From Stromatinia cepivora (Eukaryota > Ascomycota > Leotiomycetes > Helotiales > Sclerotiniaceae), in assembly GCA_014898415.1 (NCBI GenBank), contig RCTD01000004.1:1301001-1365000 (forward strand): a stretch of DNA of 64,000 nucleotides. The letters are read 5' to 3'. Positions 49,647-60,771 of the stretch are shown in pieces; within the stretch, counting starts at the first letter, position 1, and each line of letters starts with the position of its first letter. A program made the position numbers and the translations under genes. A model generated the notes under the pieces. It was not told the origin of the DNA. It searched no databases and saw only the letters and a list, made by a program, of their open reading frames with translations.

Positions 49647-51456
49647 TCATTTCTCAACTGCAGATGCAGGCGGAGCATGTTCGAATCGAAGATGAAGTTT
49701 GCCAGCAGATGGTCCGCAGGTATATCCATCCATTTGATCGACTCCATCGTCGTTTATGACTAGAGTGGTGAAGTTGGTGTAGATGGCTGCTACTATGAGT
49801 TTGATTTCTGGGGTGGCTGTTAGTATTCAAATTCTGTTGAAATGGGGATGAGAGGAGCAAAGCAATAGGAAGAAAATCGAGGAAGCGGAAGAGCTAGGGG
49901 AAAAGAAGCGCAGAATACACGGAAAAAACCTACCAAGCATAGCAAAATTGCTACCAATACACATTCTTCCGCCACTACTAAAAGCCCAAAACGTTCTATC
50001 CCTTTCCCGTTTCTGCTCCTCCGTCATACCATTTCCTTCCATCCATCGCATATAATCAAATCTTTCCGGTTCAGGAAAAACATGTTCGTTACGATGGACA
50101 CTATGAGCCTGTGCGCCGATTCTAACACCACTGGGGATATTCTTGTAAGGACCGATATCACAGCTAGGATATGGAGTCATGCGAGGAAGACCACCTGGAA
50201 TAGCGGCACGGAGACGAAGCGTCTCCATTAAGACTGCGTGGAGGATGGGAAGAGCATCGAGATCTTTACGATCCGGGATTGTTGGAGCTGGTGATGATGT
50301 AGATACTGGGGAGAAAAGCATGTTGGGCGAAAGAGTGAGGAGTTCTTTTCTTAAAGATTTCTGGAGCATGGGATCAATGGATAAGTGCCATGCTAGATAT
50401 GTAACCGTAATACCTGCGGTTTCGTGACCGGCGGCAAGCTGATCAATCATTTCACTGTAGATACTACGATCTGGAAACTTGAGCGTTTCTTCTTTAAGAA
50501 CGGAGTCGGCGCCGCGGATTTTACTTTCTTTCTCAATACCGGATATCATGGCATTGTAAACTACTGGTTCATTACCAGGCTCAGTATCCCATGTTCCTCC
50601 CTCTTTGAGAAACTTTGCTGTAGCCTCGCAGCGATGTTCACACCATTCCTCTAGTTCTTCATTGGCAGAATCGACGAATGAGGGCACGATGCGATATATA
50701 TAAGTGTTGAGAAATCGAGTGAGGCGGGGAAGTTCTTGTGCATAGAAAGTGTAACGATGGCGTCCTTGGTAGAGTCTTAGCCAATGTCTTCTGTATGAGA
50801 CATCTTTAATAAAGTTGGCGCCGTTCTTAAGTCCGAATAGATATGAAGAGATAAAATCCATAGTAGTGCCGTTAAATAAATCGTAAACATCAACTCCGTA
50901 GGGACTTGGAGAAGATGAAGCCAAGTTTGAAATAGTAGGTAGGAGACGCTCATAGAGAATGACCCTTGCCTGCTCAGCTAATGCTGGAGACGACTGTAGT
51001 GTAGATTTCGAGTAGGTATTCGAAATCATTCTCTTTCGAGAGGAATGATTCTTCGAGGGCAGTGTTGAGAACATGCATGGGACACTACCACGTGGTTAGA
51101 GAATTTGCCGGAACACTTTTTAGAGAAAGAAATTACCCATAGTTGTCAAAGATAGAATACCACTTTCCCTTTTCAAAACCACCTCCATATACAAGTCGAA
51201 GACCCTCAACATCATTGATAGAGAGTTCATTTGGACCTAATCGAATCAAAGGACCCAGTTGTCTATGCAATGCATGAACTGTCTTATTTTCCCGACAACG
51301 AAATCTCTGAAACAGGATCCAAGTAGGAGAAATTGGAGAAGACCAGTGTGCATTTGGGATCTTTGCCAAAGGGGAAAGAAATGCAGGATAGATGATGAAT
51401 CTCCATATGAGACCAATCAAAATACCTGCAACCCCCAAAGTAGAGATAGAAGCCAT
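49647..51456 (-). CDS. Cytochrome P450 monooxygenase (second of two)
   Basis: Three exons (51456-51137, 51084-49934, 49816-49647) give 546 residues. An N-terminal anchor (GVAGILIGLIWRFIIYPAFL) is followed by RLGPNELSINDVEGLRLVYG. Exon 1 joins exon 2 as NYGVPCMFSTL, the usual fungal P450 block before KNHSSRKRMISNTYSKS. The I-helix AAGHETA (about 324-330), K-helix ETLR (394-397), ERFDYMRW and haem loop FWAFSSGGRMCIG with Cys482 are intact. The last exon starts at the conserved helix and ends near HLHLRFEHAPPAS. It should be an active ER monooxygenase of unknown substrate. The two P450s are not close copies of each other, so they are not a recent duplication. Transcription is co-directional with the aldo-keto reductase upstream of it. 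Confidence 0.94.
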
Positions 51457-52366
51457 GATGAAGGGTTTCTAAAAGTACTTCCCGTCTTGAACCCTTAGTC
51501 GAAAAGCTTTGTAACTGTACTCAAGCAGTGTAAAGGAAAGATCTGAATCCCATCAAACAAGAGCGGAATATTATATAGACAAAGTGGGGGAATGATTATC
51601 AGTTGATCCCCACCTGAGGACTCTCAACAGCTTATTGGAGGCCTTAAAATGATTCAGTTCTGTAGGCTTAAAAAACCTTGGCGGGCGAATGTATGATATA
51701 TTGGCTGAAGGTTCTCGTCGCATACAATATATATTGTTAATTTGTTAGATGTGGTTGTACAGCAACGCTTCGCCCTCTCATACTTTCCGACCCCTTCCTT
51801 ATCAGTTTACCCCACTAGCAGGCTAAGATACTAGTGAAATCAGGGGAGACCTTGCCTAGATTGGAATCCCGAGCCGATCCCTAGATCTTGGGCCAAAAGT
51901 AGATGAATATTGGTTGAAGAAGGTCTAGCTTTATTACTGTCAGAACTATCAATGGACTTCAAGTTCTCTTACTTATGATGTAGTGGAACGCAAATTTATA
52001 GAGGGAAAAGGTGTCTTCCGAAATATTGTTTGGTTCCGAGTGCTTTGCAATGTTTAGTAGCGAGGGAGCAAGAAAGTGGTGATGATTCATAGTTGAGAAT
52101 ATCCGATATATAATAACAGTGATGATTCTGTAACCTTCATCATTCCTGATATCTGATACACGTAAAGTCAGAGGACCAGTTACCAAATCTAAATGGACCA
52201 TGAAAACAAATCCAACATATGGGAACACAAACGATAAAGCATGAATCACCTGTTTGTGACATGAAAGGGGTTCTTTGTTGGTCAAGAAAGGTGTGACAAT
52301 GTACAGTACATGGACCCGGTTATGAAGTCTGCCCTTGCAAGCCACATGGATGCCACTCAATATATT
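51457..52366. other. Intergenic between P450 and aldo-keto reductase
   Basis: 910 bases with the promoter of the second P450. A 133-codon minus-strand frame at 51959-52360 has no domain support and is not called. Confidence 0.5.
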
Positions 52367-53581
52367 TTAATAACCTTGTACAACCTTGGGTGCATAGCCT
52401 TCCTCAAGATATGCAATATCCTCTGCGGTCAACTTTCCAGAGCTGGCAAATTTGACAGCCTCTACTGCTTGATCAATTCTCTCTTTGCTACTCAAGCCAA
52501 TAATTGGATTGACACTTTCCTTGCTAAGACACCATGCAATAGCCACGGTTGTCATGCTTACTCCCTTTTTCTTTGCGATCTCTTCAACACGATTAATGAC
52601 GAGTTTATCAATTTCACTCTCTTTGCTACGGATCATGGCTTTGAGCATCCTGTCACTATTTTCTCGAGTTGTACCTCGGTCATTGAAAGGACGAGCAAGT
52701 GCTCCTCTAGCAATAGGACTCCATGGAATGAGTCCCACACCAGCGTCTCTACAGTATGGGATCATCTCTCGTTCTAAAGGTAGGTGGTATAAGTATCTTG
52801 TAGACATATAGGAATGGAGGACATACCTTCTTCACGGTAGAGCAAATTGTAATAATTCTGCATGGAAATGAATTTGTGCCATCCCTTTTTTTCTGCGATA
52901 TTTTGGAGTGTTTGGAATTCCCACGCAGCCATCTACCATATGTAAGTCACCACTCTTAATCTTACGATGCATCATCTAACTTACACTGCTTGCACCAATA
53001 TACCGAACTTTGCCACTTTCCACAACATCATTCAAGGCTTTCATGATTTCCTCCCTGGGAGTATCGCGATCGAGTCTGTGGATCTGCAGGACATCAATAT
53101 ATGTGCCTAATCGAGCAACGCTCCTGTCCACAGCATCAAGAATATGCTTTCTACTCAAGCCAACCTGATTGACCATGTTCCCATCATTCGTCGAAAGGGC
53201 CGAGATATGTGGTTGTCCTCCATCCTCAGCAACGCCGAAATAGCATTTGCTAAGAATAACAACCTTGCTTCTTGGAATTGAATATTGCTTCAAAGCTTTT
53301 CCGATAATTTCTTCGGATCTTCCATTGGAGTACGTATCTGCAGTATCCCATGTATTCAATCCGAGATCGTATGCATGTTTCAGTAGTGGAAGAGCTTCAT
53401 CCTCATTGATTACCTTTTAATGTTAACAAAGTACTTAGCAACAGGACAATTAAGGAATAGCTACCCAGTCTTGCCATTCGGATGATCCAAAAGACATTGT
53501 ACCAAAGATAACTTTGGATATTTTCAATCCCGATTTACCGAGTCTTGTGTATTCCATCTTAAGTTCATTGGGGGCCGACAT
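52367..53581 (-). CDS. Aldo-keto reductase
   Basis: Four exons (53581-53465, 53413-52985, 52932-52827, 52773-52367) give 352 residues, joined in phase. It is an NADPH-dependent oxidoreductase of the (beta/alpha)8 barrel family, closest in style to the aryl-alcohol dehydrogenase/YajO-type group that reduces aldehydes and ketones. The full catalytic tetrad is visible: Asp62 and Tyr67 in [12 protein letters not shown], Lys95 in VVILSK and His151 in [10 protein letters not shown]. Cofactor-side blocks include YIGASS and [16 protein letters not shown], with [16 protein letters not shown] near the end. The N-terminus [20 protein letters not shown] is typical. It shares an 864-bp divergent spacer with the cyclodeaminase-like gene and the strand of the two P450s, so it may act on the same small molecule. 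That link is inference. Confidence 0.95.
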
Positions 53582-54445
53582 GTTGATTGTAAGACGGTAC
53601 TTGAATCTATAGCTAGGGAAGTTCTGCGAATGCTTTCAACCACGAATATGAAGAATATGATGGTTTGGAACAGAAGGAAGTTTGAGATGAAGAGAGAAGA
53701 GATGTCCTTAACTTTCTTTGTAATGACTCTACCTAGTAGTACCTGCAGTCAATTCATGGTGGAGTTACCCCTCCTAGATCCTTTTTAAATCCGGTATGGG
53801 TGATGTCACGTAATATTAGCCTGTAATTTTCTATAGATGATAGATAGCATCTACTTAAAAGTTTATTTCTGCTCTTACGCTTGTGATTTGATATTGGTAT
53901 TGGTATTGCTTTGGTATTGAATGGTATTTATTGGGAATTTGATCTCTTATCTCTGACTCGTGTAACCCTCAATTTCCCTCTCCCTGGTGGCTCTCTCATC
54001 AAACAGAAATCAAAGGGGTTTGAAGTCACAACTAGGAAGGATGGGAATACACATTCAACTTTTTAAAGTTTTGAGAGAAACCTTAAGCCTTGAATGCAAT
54101 GATTACCAAGAAACTACCCAGGACGCACTTAGAAAGAGTACGATTCTCCGCAAAAAGAGCACCTTGTGGACTTTTTCTGATGAGCTGCCTCAACTTCTCG
54201 GATTTTATACCCGATTAAGATAAGATAAAGGCACTGATAAGCTTAGCTCCGATTAACCGATTATCTCCCATCCCACGGGTCAACCCCACCTTCGTAAATA
54301 CGTGAAGTCGATACATTGTTTTGTACTGTGCAATGTAATCAAGTTGCTTTACCCTAATTCATGTCTTGCTCTTTCATGGATTTATTTGAAGAAAATTACA
54401 ACACCCCAAAGTACACGAAACGGTAGATCATATACAGCTCTCAAA
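53582..54445. promoter_or_regulatory. Divergent promoter, aldo-keto reductase / cyclodeaminase-like gene
   Basis: 864 bases between two start codons pointing away from each other. A TTGGTATTGGTATTG microrepeat lies at about 53894-53910. No binding site can be named with confidence. Confidence 0.4.
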
Positions 54446-56023
54446 ATGCCTCTCACTGTGTTGACGGACTCGGATATCAAACACCTTCTTCAAGACCTCA
54501 CTCTCAAAGATCTGGAAGCTTTCCAGGATCAAATGAGACGAGCTCTTCATGAATATTCTACAGGAACTCAGGAGGATGATTGCTGTAGCTTGCATCAACC
54601 TAGAAGAACAGTTCTTGAGTCAAAGCACAAACGAACAACACTCTTCATGCCCTCAACTGCATCTGCAGGAATTGGAATGAAAGGTAGGCACTTTCTTACC
54701 CAAATAATACCACTCGGAGCCTAACTAACATTCGCAGTTGTAACTCTTCCTCAACCAGGTTCATCTAATGAGAGTTCAGATTCCGACTCTGTATCTACCT
54801 CTTCATCAATCAAAAATCCAAGCACACCTCAAGGATCTCTCACACTCATGGATAAAACAGGACTACCATTCGGCTTTCTCAATGCATCAGAAACGACAGC
54901 CTTTCGCACAGCCCTAGCCTCCTCTCTTCTCATTACACCTCGTACTAAGGTTAAAACTATAACTGTTTTTGGTGCTGGAAAGCAGGCTTTCTGGCACATC
55001 CGTCTCGCCCTCATCCTCCGCGGCCCAACCATAAAACAAATAAACATCGTAACTCGCGCTTTCACAGATCGTGTTCGGGATCTAATGACGGCATTTTTCG
55101 AAGTACCTACTGCCACAAAAGAACGTGAAGGTTGGAGTAATACGAAATTCTCCGTTCTTAGCCCTGCCTATGGAGAATTTGCTCGTCTCGAAAAAGAATA
55201 TATACGAGCCGCGGATGTTATCTTTTGCACGACTCCATCTACTTCGCCCTTATTTCCTCATACTATCTTGACCAATACGGAAGGTCGCAAGCGGGGACGG
55301 CTCATTATCGCTATTGGCAGTTATAAACCTGATATGATTGAAATACCTCTAGAGGTTGTGGCGCAAGCGGTTAAAGTTCATGGAAGTGGCCATCATTTCC
55401 ATAGGCATGCAGAAGAAGGTGGGGTAATTGTAGTTGATACTATAGATGGATGCAAACAGGAAGCAGGCGAGATAATTCAAGGCAACGTCTCAGCAAAGAA
55501 TTTGGTGGAACTGGGCGAATTGGTCATGCTGTCCCATGGAATTGATCCTCTTAATCATTCATCTGCTATTGACGATTCAGACGAATCTCCACGAAGCTCA
55601 CTCGACTTTCACCATTTAACCCTAAACGATACTGGGAATGGCAATGCAACACCAACTCCCAGTTCGCCACTCTCACCCTGCTCTCCACCTCCACCTCTAG
55701 CCCGTAGCATGGCCAACATATTCCACACCGAACATTCTATCTCCCCTTCATCCTCCCGCAGCCCCTCTCGCAAATCATCTTTCTCCTTTCGCAAACCCAG
55801 ATCAGGATCCGCAAGTACAAATACTACAGGTTCAAGTGGTACATTGGGAATGTTAGGAAAAGAGGTACAAACAGAGAAAAAAGATGCAATGAGTAGATGG
55901 TTGAGAAATGGGAATGTCATTTATAAAAGTGTGGGATTGGGACTTATGGATTTGGTAGTAGGGGCGGAGCTGGTTAGATTGGCGAGGGAAAGGGGGGTGG
56001 GTGTTTGTGTGGAGAAATTTTGA
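54446..56023 (+). CDS. Ornithine cyclodeaminase / mu-crystallin family protein
   Basis: Two exons (54446-54683, 54738-56023) give 507 residues. Family members are NAD(P)-dependent: some deaminate ornithine to proline, others reduce cyclic imines or ketimines, and many fungal ones sit in biosynthetic clusters. Visible blocks are MPLTVLTDSDIKHLL, TTLFMPSTASAGIGMKVVTL across the splice, LMDKTGLPFGFLNASETTAF and TALASSLLI, the Rossmann loop VFGAGKQAFWH (about 156-166), and IAIGSYKPDMIEIP. Length exceeds the usual 320-380 because of a Ser/Asp-rich loop after GMKVVTLPQP (about 87-115) and a disordered Ser/Pro-rich insert of about 110 residues (about 355-465). Folding resumes after it at VIYKSVGLGLMDLVVGAELV. 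Basic RKSSFSFRKPRS within the insert could be a phosphosite region. The reaction cannot be fixed from sequence alone. Confidence 0.9.
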
Positions 56024-56950
56024 GAGGATGGGATGAATTCGATATTTCTGACAATTGGAGTTAAAAATAACTGATAGATTTAGGGTGAGATACCTTGCTG
56101 TATGTAGCATTATGATAGATACCGTGGGAGTTTGGGAAGTGGAAAATCAATAAGCATTGGGATATCATACAGGCGTACTGCATAGAATAATCATCTGGAA
56201 AAAAGTTCACATATGAAAGAATTCTTCACTTCCAACAACCTGAATATATCTATATACATTCAATCTTCCACTTCTCCTCACCTCCTTCTCCTCAGTCATC
56301 GGTATTTATACAGTACAAATACAATAAGTCACTCTCTCTCAAAACACCATATACCCATCCATATATCCTCTACACCCACCCATCAGATCCAATTGTATAA
56401 GACTTAAAAACCCTACCATCAAATTCACACTCACACTCACATTCAAATTCAAATTCAAATTCGAACTCCAAAAAATTCTCTTCTTAATTAACCAATTGAT
56501 TCTTGTCTTATTTGGCTTTACTTTGCTTTACTTTATTTTGCTTTGCTCTACTTAGGTAGGTAATAGATAATTTTTAAGGGCTAAGGTAATGTGTATTGTA
56601 TCGAGTACCTATGTCGGGTAGCTGTTATTTATTAATTAGGTATATAGTTCATAGTTCAAGTTGAGCTTGCGAGCTTGAGATTGCGAACTTATTTTGCTTT
56701 GGATGGACGTTCTAGGTTATTTCAGCTGTGTTTATGATTTTTATATTCTCTACTTTTGGGGTGATTTAGGTGGGCTGGGTGATTCAGGTGGGCTGGGTGA
56801 TTCAGGTCTTGAGAGAAGGGAGGAGGGTTAAGAGGGAGGTTAAGAATAAGTTTAAGGTTAAGAGGGAGAGGGAGAGTAAAAATGAGAATAGAGTGAGGTT
56901 AAGAATAAGTTTAAGGTTAGGAGGAAGAGTGAGCTTAAAAATAAAAACAA

Positions 56951-57048
56951 AGTAAGAATAAAAGTAAGAATAAAAGTAAGAATAAAAGTAAGAATAAAAG
57001 TAAGAATAAAAGTAAGAATAAAAGTAAGAATAAAAGTAAGAATAAAAA
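56951..57048. repeat. 12-mer AGTAAGAATAAA, about eight copies
   Basis: Near-perfect tandem array. Related AGAATAAGTTTAAGGTTA pieces just upstream suggest it grew from local sequence. Confidence 0.93.
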
Positions 57049-57106
57049 TAAGAGGATTATGATTTTATGATTTGTTATCTATTATATTAGATCTGAGTTG
57101 CTTGGA

Positions 57107-57204
57107 GATGTTAATTGGAAAGATGTTAATTGGAAAGATGTTAATTGGAAAGATGTTAATTAGAAAGATGTTAATTGGAAAGATGTTAGTTGGAAAGATG
57201 TTAA
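57107..57204. repeat. 15-mer GATGTTAATTGGAAA, about 6.5 copies
   Basis: Tandem array with one or two single-base variants (one TAGAAA copy, one TTAGTTGG copy). Confidence 0.93.
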
Positions 57205-57861
57205 GGAGACATTAATGAGATTGAGTTGGTCGGATATATATATATACATACCAGGTATACTGGATATATATATGTCTTCGTTCTGGTAGGTAGGTAGATA
57301 GGTAGGTAATAGTTAAGTATATACGAATGCGAGAGGGATATGGAGTATACAGTACTGTATCAGAGATGTGGGTGGGTATGTGAGGAGTTGATGAGTTGAA
57401 TGAGTAGAGTAGAATGTGTAAAATAAAGTACTAACCACCAGCAATAGCCAACTCACAACCCTCCCTCATAGTAAGAACGAAGAAACAGGCGAGAAACCAA
57501 CTACTGAATCCCTCCCTCATAATAAGATTACTTAGCAATAGAACTTTCAATACCAGGGTGTGTAATTGTCATCTCAGACCAAAAGATCAATCAAATCAAA
57601 TAGCTGTTATTTTTCATTTTCTATAACTTATTACATAGATGTAAGATCTTAATAGTTTTCGATTTTACTCATCGATCTAATGTCCAAACAAATCCTCGCT
57701 TCTAGACGTGAACAGCAAACCCCCTACCTTCCTTTTCAAACTCCCTTTCCTGTCTTTCCCTCCCCTTCCCTTTCATTCATCCTACAGTATATAACATTTA
57801 CGTGTATCCAAGACCCATCTATGCGTACGTATGGTTGCACCCTCAAAGTGGGTGATTCGAA

Positions 57862-58799
57862 TTACGCAGTACTAAGCCTCGCGCCCTCCTTTCCAAAAAC
57901 TAACATTCCATGCGCACCCTTCACCAACTCCTTTGCTCCCTTGGACTCCGCAACTCCATCAGTACCTGCAACCTCTTCTTCTTCTTCTTCCTCCTCGTTA
58001 CAATTTCCAACTCCCAAATTCCGGATCTTTCCACATGCGATATCATACACAACACCATGAACCTTCAATCCTCTGTCCCGAATCGCCTCTTCCACAACAA
58101 CATTCCCCATAAGTACCTCCACTCCTTTCGCAACATTCAGCTCCGCCAGACGGACCGCCCTTGCGGAATCTTCTTTGATTCCCTTTAATTCTTTTTCGTG
58201 CACTTTACTCAATGCCTTGAGAGGTGCAAGCCAAGTATCCAAAACTCCACCAACCCTCGAGCCTCCTAGAGCAGCAGCCGCACCACCGCAGCAAGTATGA
58301 CCGCATAAAACAATATGCGCTACTTTTAAGTGCGCGACGGCGTATTCGATGACGGCGGAGGAATTGATATCGGTAGGCGAAACGATATTGGCGATGTTAC
58401 GGTGCACGAAGACGTCGCCAGGTTGGAGACCCAGAACAGTGGTTTCGGGGACACGGGAGTCGGAGCAGCCGAGCCAGACTGTGAGGGTGTTAGGTTTGTT
58501 GTTTGTGAGGGGGGTGCGTGAAGAGAGCGGGGCTTTTCGAGGAGATGGTGAGGTGGACTTACGGATACTAGGACTTTGACCTTGGGCCATGGTAGGGAAG
58601 AACTTGGGGTTTTGATGGCTTTTGTAGCCTGCCCATGCGGCGTTGGAGCTCAAGGCATAATCGAAGGGAGTTTCTAGGTGTTTGTTAATACGTACGTCAT
58701 AATATTCCTGAGACCCTCTCTCTGTATAAATTCTCCGACATGGTGAGAGTATATGAAGGTGGTCGAACAATCATGGAGGGGGAATTTACCAGAGTCCAT
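57862..58799 (-). CDS. Beta-class carbonic anhydrase
   Basis: Two exons (58799-58790, 58673-57862) give 273 residues. The long open frame has no usable ATG at its 5' end. A 10-base first exon (ATG GAC TCT G) joined over a 116-bp intron with a TATTAAC branch site gives MDSETPFDYALSSNAAWAGY, matching the family's N-terminus. The enzyme interconverts CO2 and bicarbonate. Zinc ligands are Cys73 and the Asp75/Arg77 dyad in GCSDSR, then His129 and Cys132 in CGHTCCGG. GDVFVHRNIANIVSP and SSAVIEYAV are intact. Two oddities: a basic, Ser/Pro-rich insert of about 28 residues (38-66) before the first strand, where relatives have a few residues, and an uninterrupted Glu8 run (about 230-237) before the last helix. 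No mitochondrial targeting signal is evident, so a cytosolic site is likely. Confidence 0.94.
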
Positions 58800-60771
58800 T
58801 ATGATTCTTTAACAATTTCTCAATCTTCACTTCCTTTCCTTTCCTTTCCTTCACTTCAATTTAATTTCTTCCCCTTCTTGAAGACTTTAGCGCGCTCCTT
58901 CTTTAGTAGTAATCGTAATCTTTCGTAATCGTCAAATATGGTACTTCAATATCGTAGGTATCCAGAATAGGAGTGTTCTCTAGAATTCTCTTGGTGAATT
59001 GTGTTGCGTAGGTAGGTAGGTATGGATGAAATATGGAGAGCAGAATATAATGAGTAATATGTTGTAAATTGTAACGGGGGCGGGTTTAGCACGATATTTA
59101 GCTTCAGCAAAATGTTGAGGTCCGAATTAAGGTAAATGGAGACTTTCAGCACAACCTGCAAGATCAAATGGTGGAACTAGAGGAGAATCTAGTCTAGATC
59201 GGACTAAATAAGGGAAACCAGGCAGGGTTCTGACCTGCACGATAAGAGAAGGTTTTTTTCGATAAGAGTTGGCCAATTGGAGTCACTCAATTCGTGGGAA
59301 AAAGTTTGTCGAGAGATGGATTGAGGAAAGTGATGATGATTTTCTCTATAACCGTGTATAGCGATTATATTGTATTATATTATATTATATTGTAAGTAGA
59401 TCGGTACTTGAATAATTCACATATAAGACAATAGAAGATAGAAAATAGATGAAAATGAATAAATAAGCAAATAGATCATCCATCTAATACAAACCAACAA
59501 GCATCAAAAAAGGACAAGACAACACCATACATTACATACAATCCATGTCTGTATGGATCATTCCCAAGATTCTCCTTGTCCCAGGGTGTCAATCAAACGA
59601 TCACTTGTAACGCATCGGATCTGCCCGAGTGTAGATTATCAATCTCTCTTGCTATTTCGTACTCTCCGTTCCAACTTGCATACTGGGTACTTTTCCAGGA
59701 AATTCTTCCCCATCTTACTCTCCGAACACAAGTATACCTATCTCCCATCTTTTCTCTTCCGTCTTTCATCTTCCATCTTCCATTCCAATTTTCATCTCAC
59801 ATACATTTGTAACCATCATATCTATATCCCTCAAAATCCCATCCTTCTACATATTAAACCCCAGTACATGCCGTATTCCCGAGACATTAAAATAACCGGT
59901 ACATATATATTTGATCTCTGAATACACTACCCTACCCTACCATAGCATAGCTAGGTATATCTTCACATCTCGAACCTCGAAATATTTCCCCTGAGAAGAT
60001 TTTCGATTCCCATACCCATGAATTGAACGGATCAATTTTACTCAATCCATCCATCTATATACAAAAATCAAGATCCATTTCCGAAGTCCAGATAATCCCG
60101 CCGGTCCGTCCGACTGCCGTGGCTTGCCGTGGCTATCAACTCTTGGTTTTGTTTCCCCAAGCGCTCTCGGCCATTTCCAAGAAAACTTTAAGAATCCATT
60201 CAGTCTTTTGTTTATATTTCATACCTTGGCTTCATGTTAGAGATAAAATAAATCTACTGTATAAATAACCAATTCTAGCGGGAGTAACCCAGTTAGTTGG
60301 AGGATTAAGGAGAGTCTTGCAAGAAGTGTTTGAATATTGGATAATCATGTAAGATATCATGGATTCTAGGCATGTCTCGAAATGTGGTACCGGACACGTC
60401 TGTGATTCTTGGCGCATCTCAAAAGGCTTTCCTTCTTGAATGCAGCAGTACATGAACTTTAACTGAAAAGGATTCCAAGGCTCGAGTCAATCAAACACTC
60501 CTCGCTTACAGGCTCACTCCCTGCCGGAAGAACGCAAAAATTTTCCTTGGGAGGGGAAAAAGAAACCCGAATGTAACACAAATATCAAGAAAAGATCACC
60601 AAGACTTGCAAGGGCACGTATTGTTTTGAACTAGATCAAAAGTCAGATAAATTATGGTATCATACAGCCTTTCATATTTTGATTTCTCAAGCTGCTTGCC
60701 TAGCTAAGTGTCCCTGCCATGCCATAATATCATAAAAAACGCCGTAAGTAAAAGTCACTACATGATCACAT
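58800..60771. other. Intergenic, no gene seen
   Basis: About 2 kb between the carbonic anhydrase promoter and the 3' end of the eL8 gene. TTCCT microrepeats lie at 58832-58850, an AGGTAGGTAGGTA motif at 59009-59022 and a TATAT run at about 59371-59391. Open frames here lack domain support. Confidence 0.55.

Larger units (their letters stand above)
56024..57861. other. Intergenic with tandem repeats, no gene seen
   Basis: 1.8 kb between converging genes. Besides the arrays annotated separately it has an 18-bp tandem pair (AGGTGGGCTGGGTGATTC) at about 56769-56806 and AGGTAGGTA motifs near 56553 and 57285. Confidence 0.6.

Noticed and set aside
51959..52360. 133-codon minus-strand frame downstream of the aldo-keto reductase
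   Set aside because: No recognisable domain, and a composition like the surrounding spacer.
58674..58789. Carbonic anhydrase starting at the ATG at about 58742 (MSENLYRER)
   Set aside because: That frame hits a stop after 14 codons and is out of phase with the enzyme. The 10-base exon at 58790-58799 restores a family-like N-terminus.
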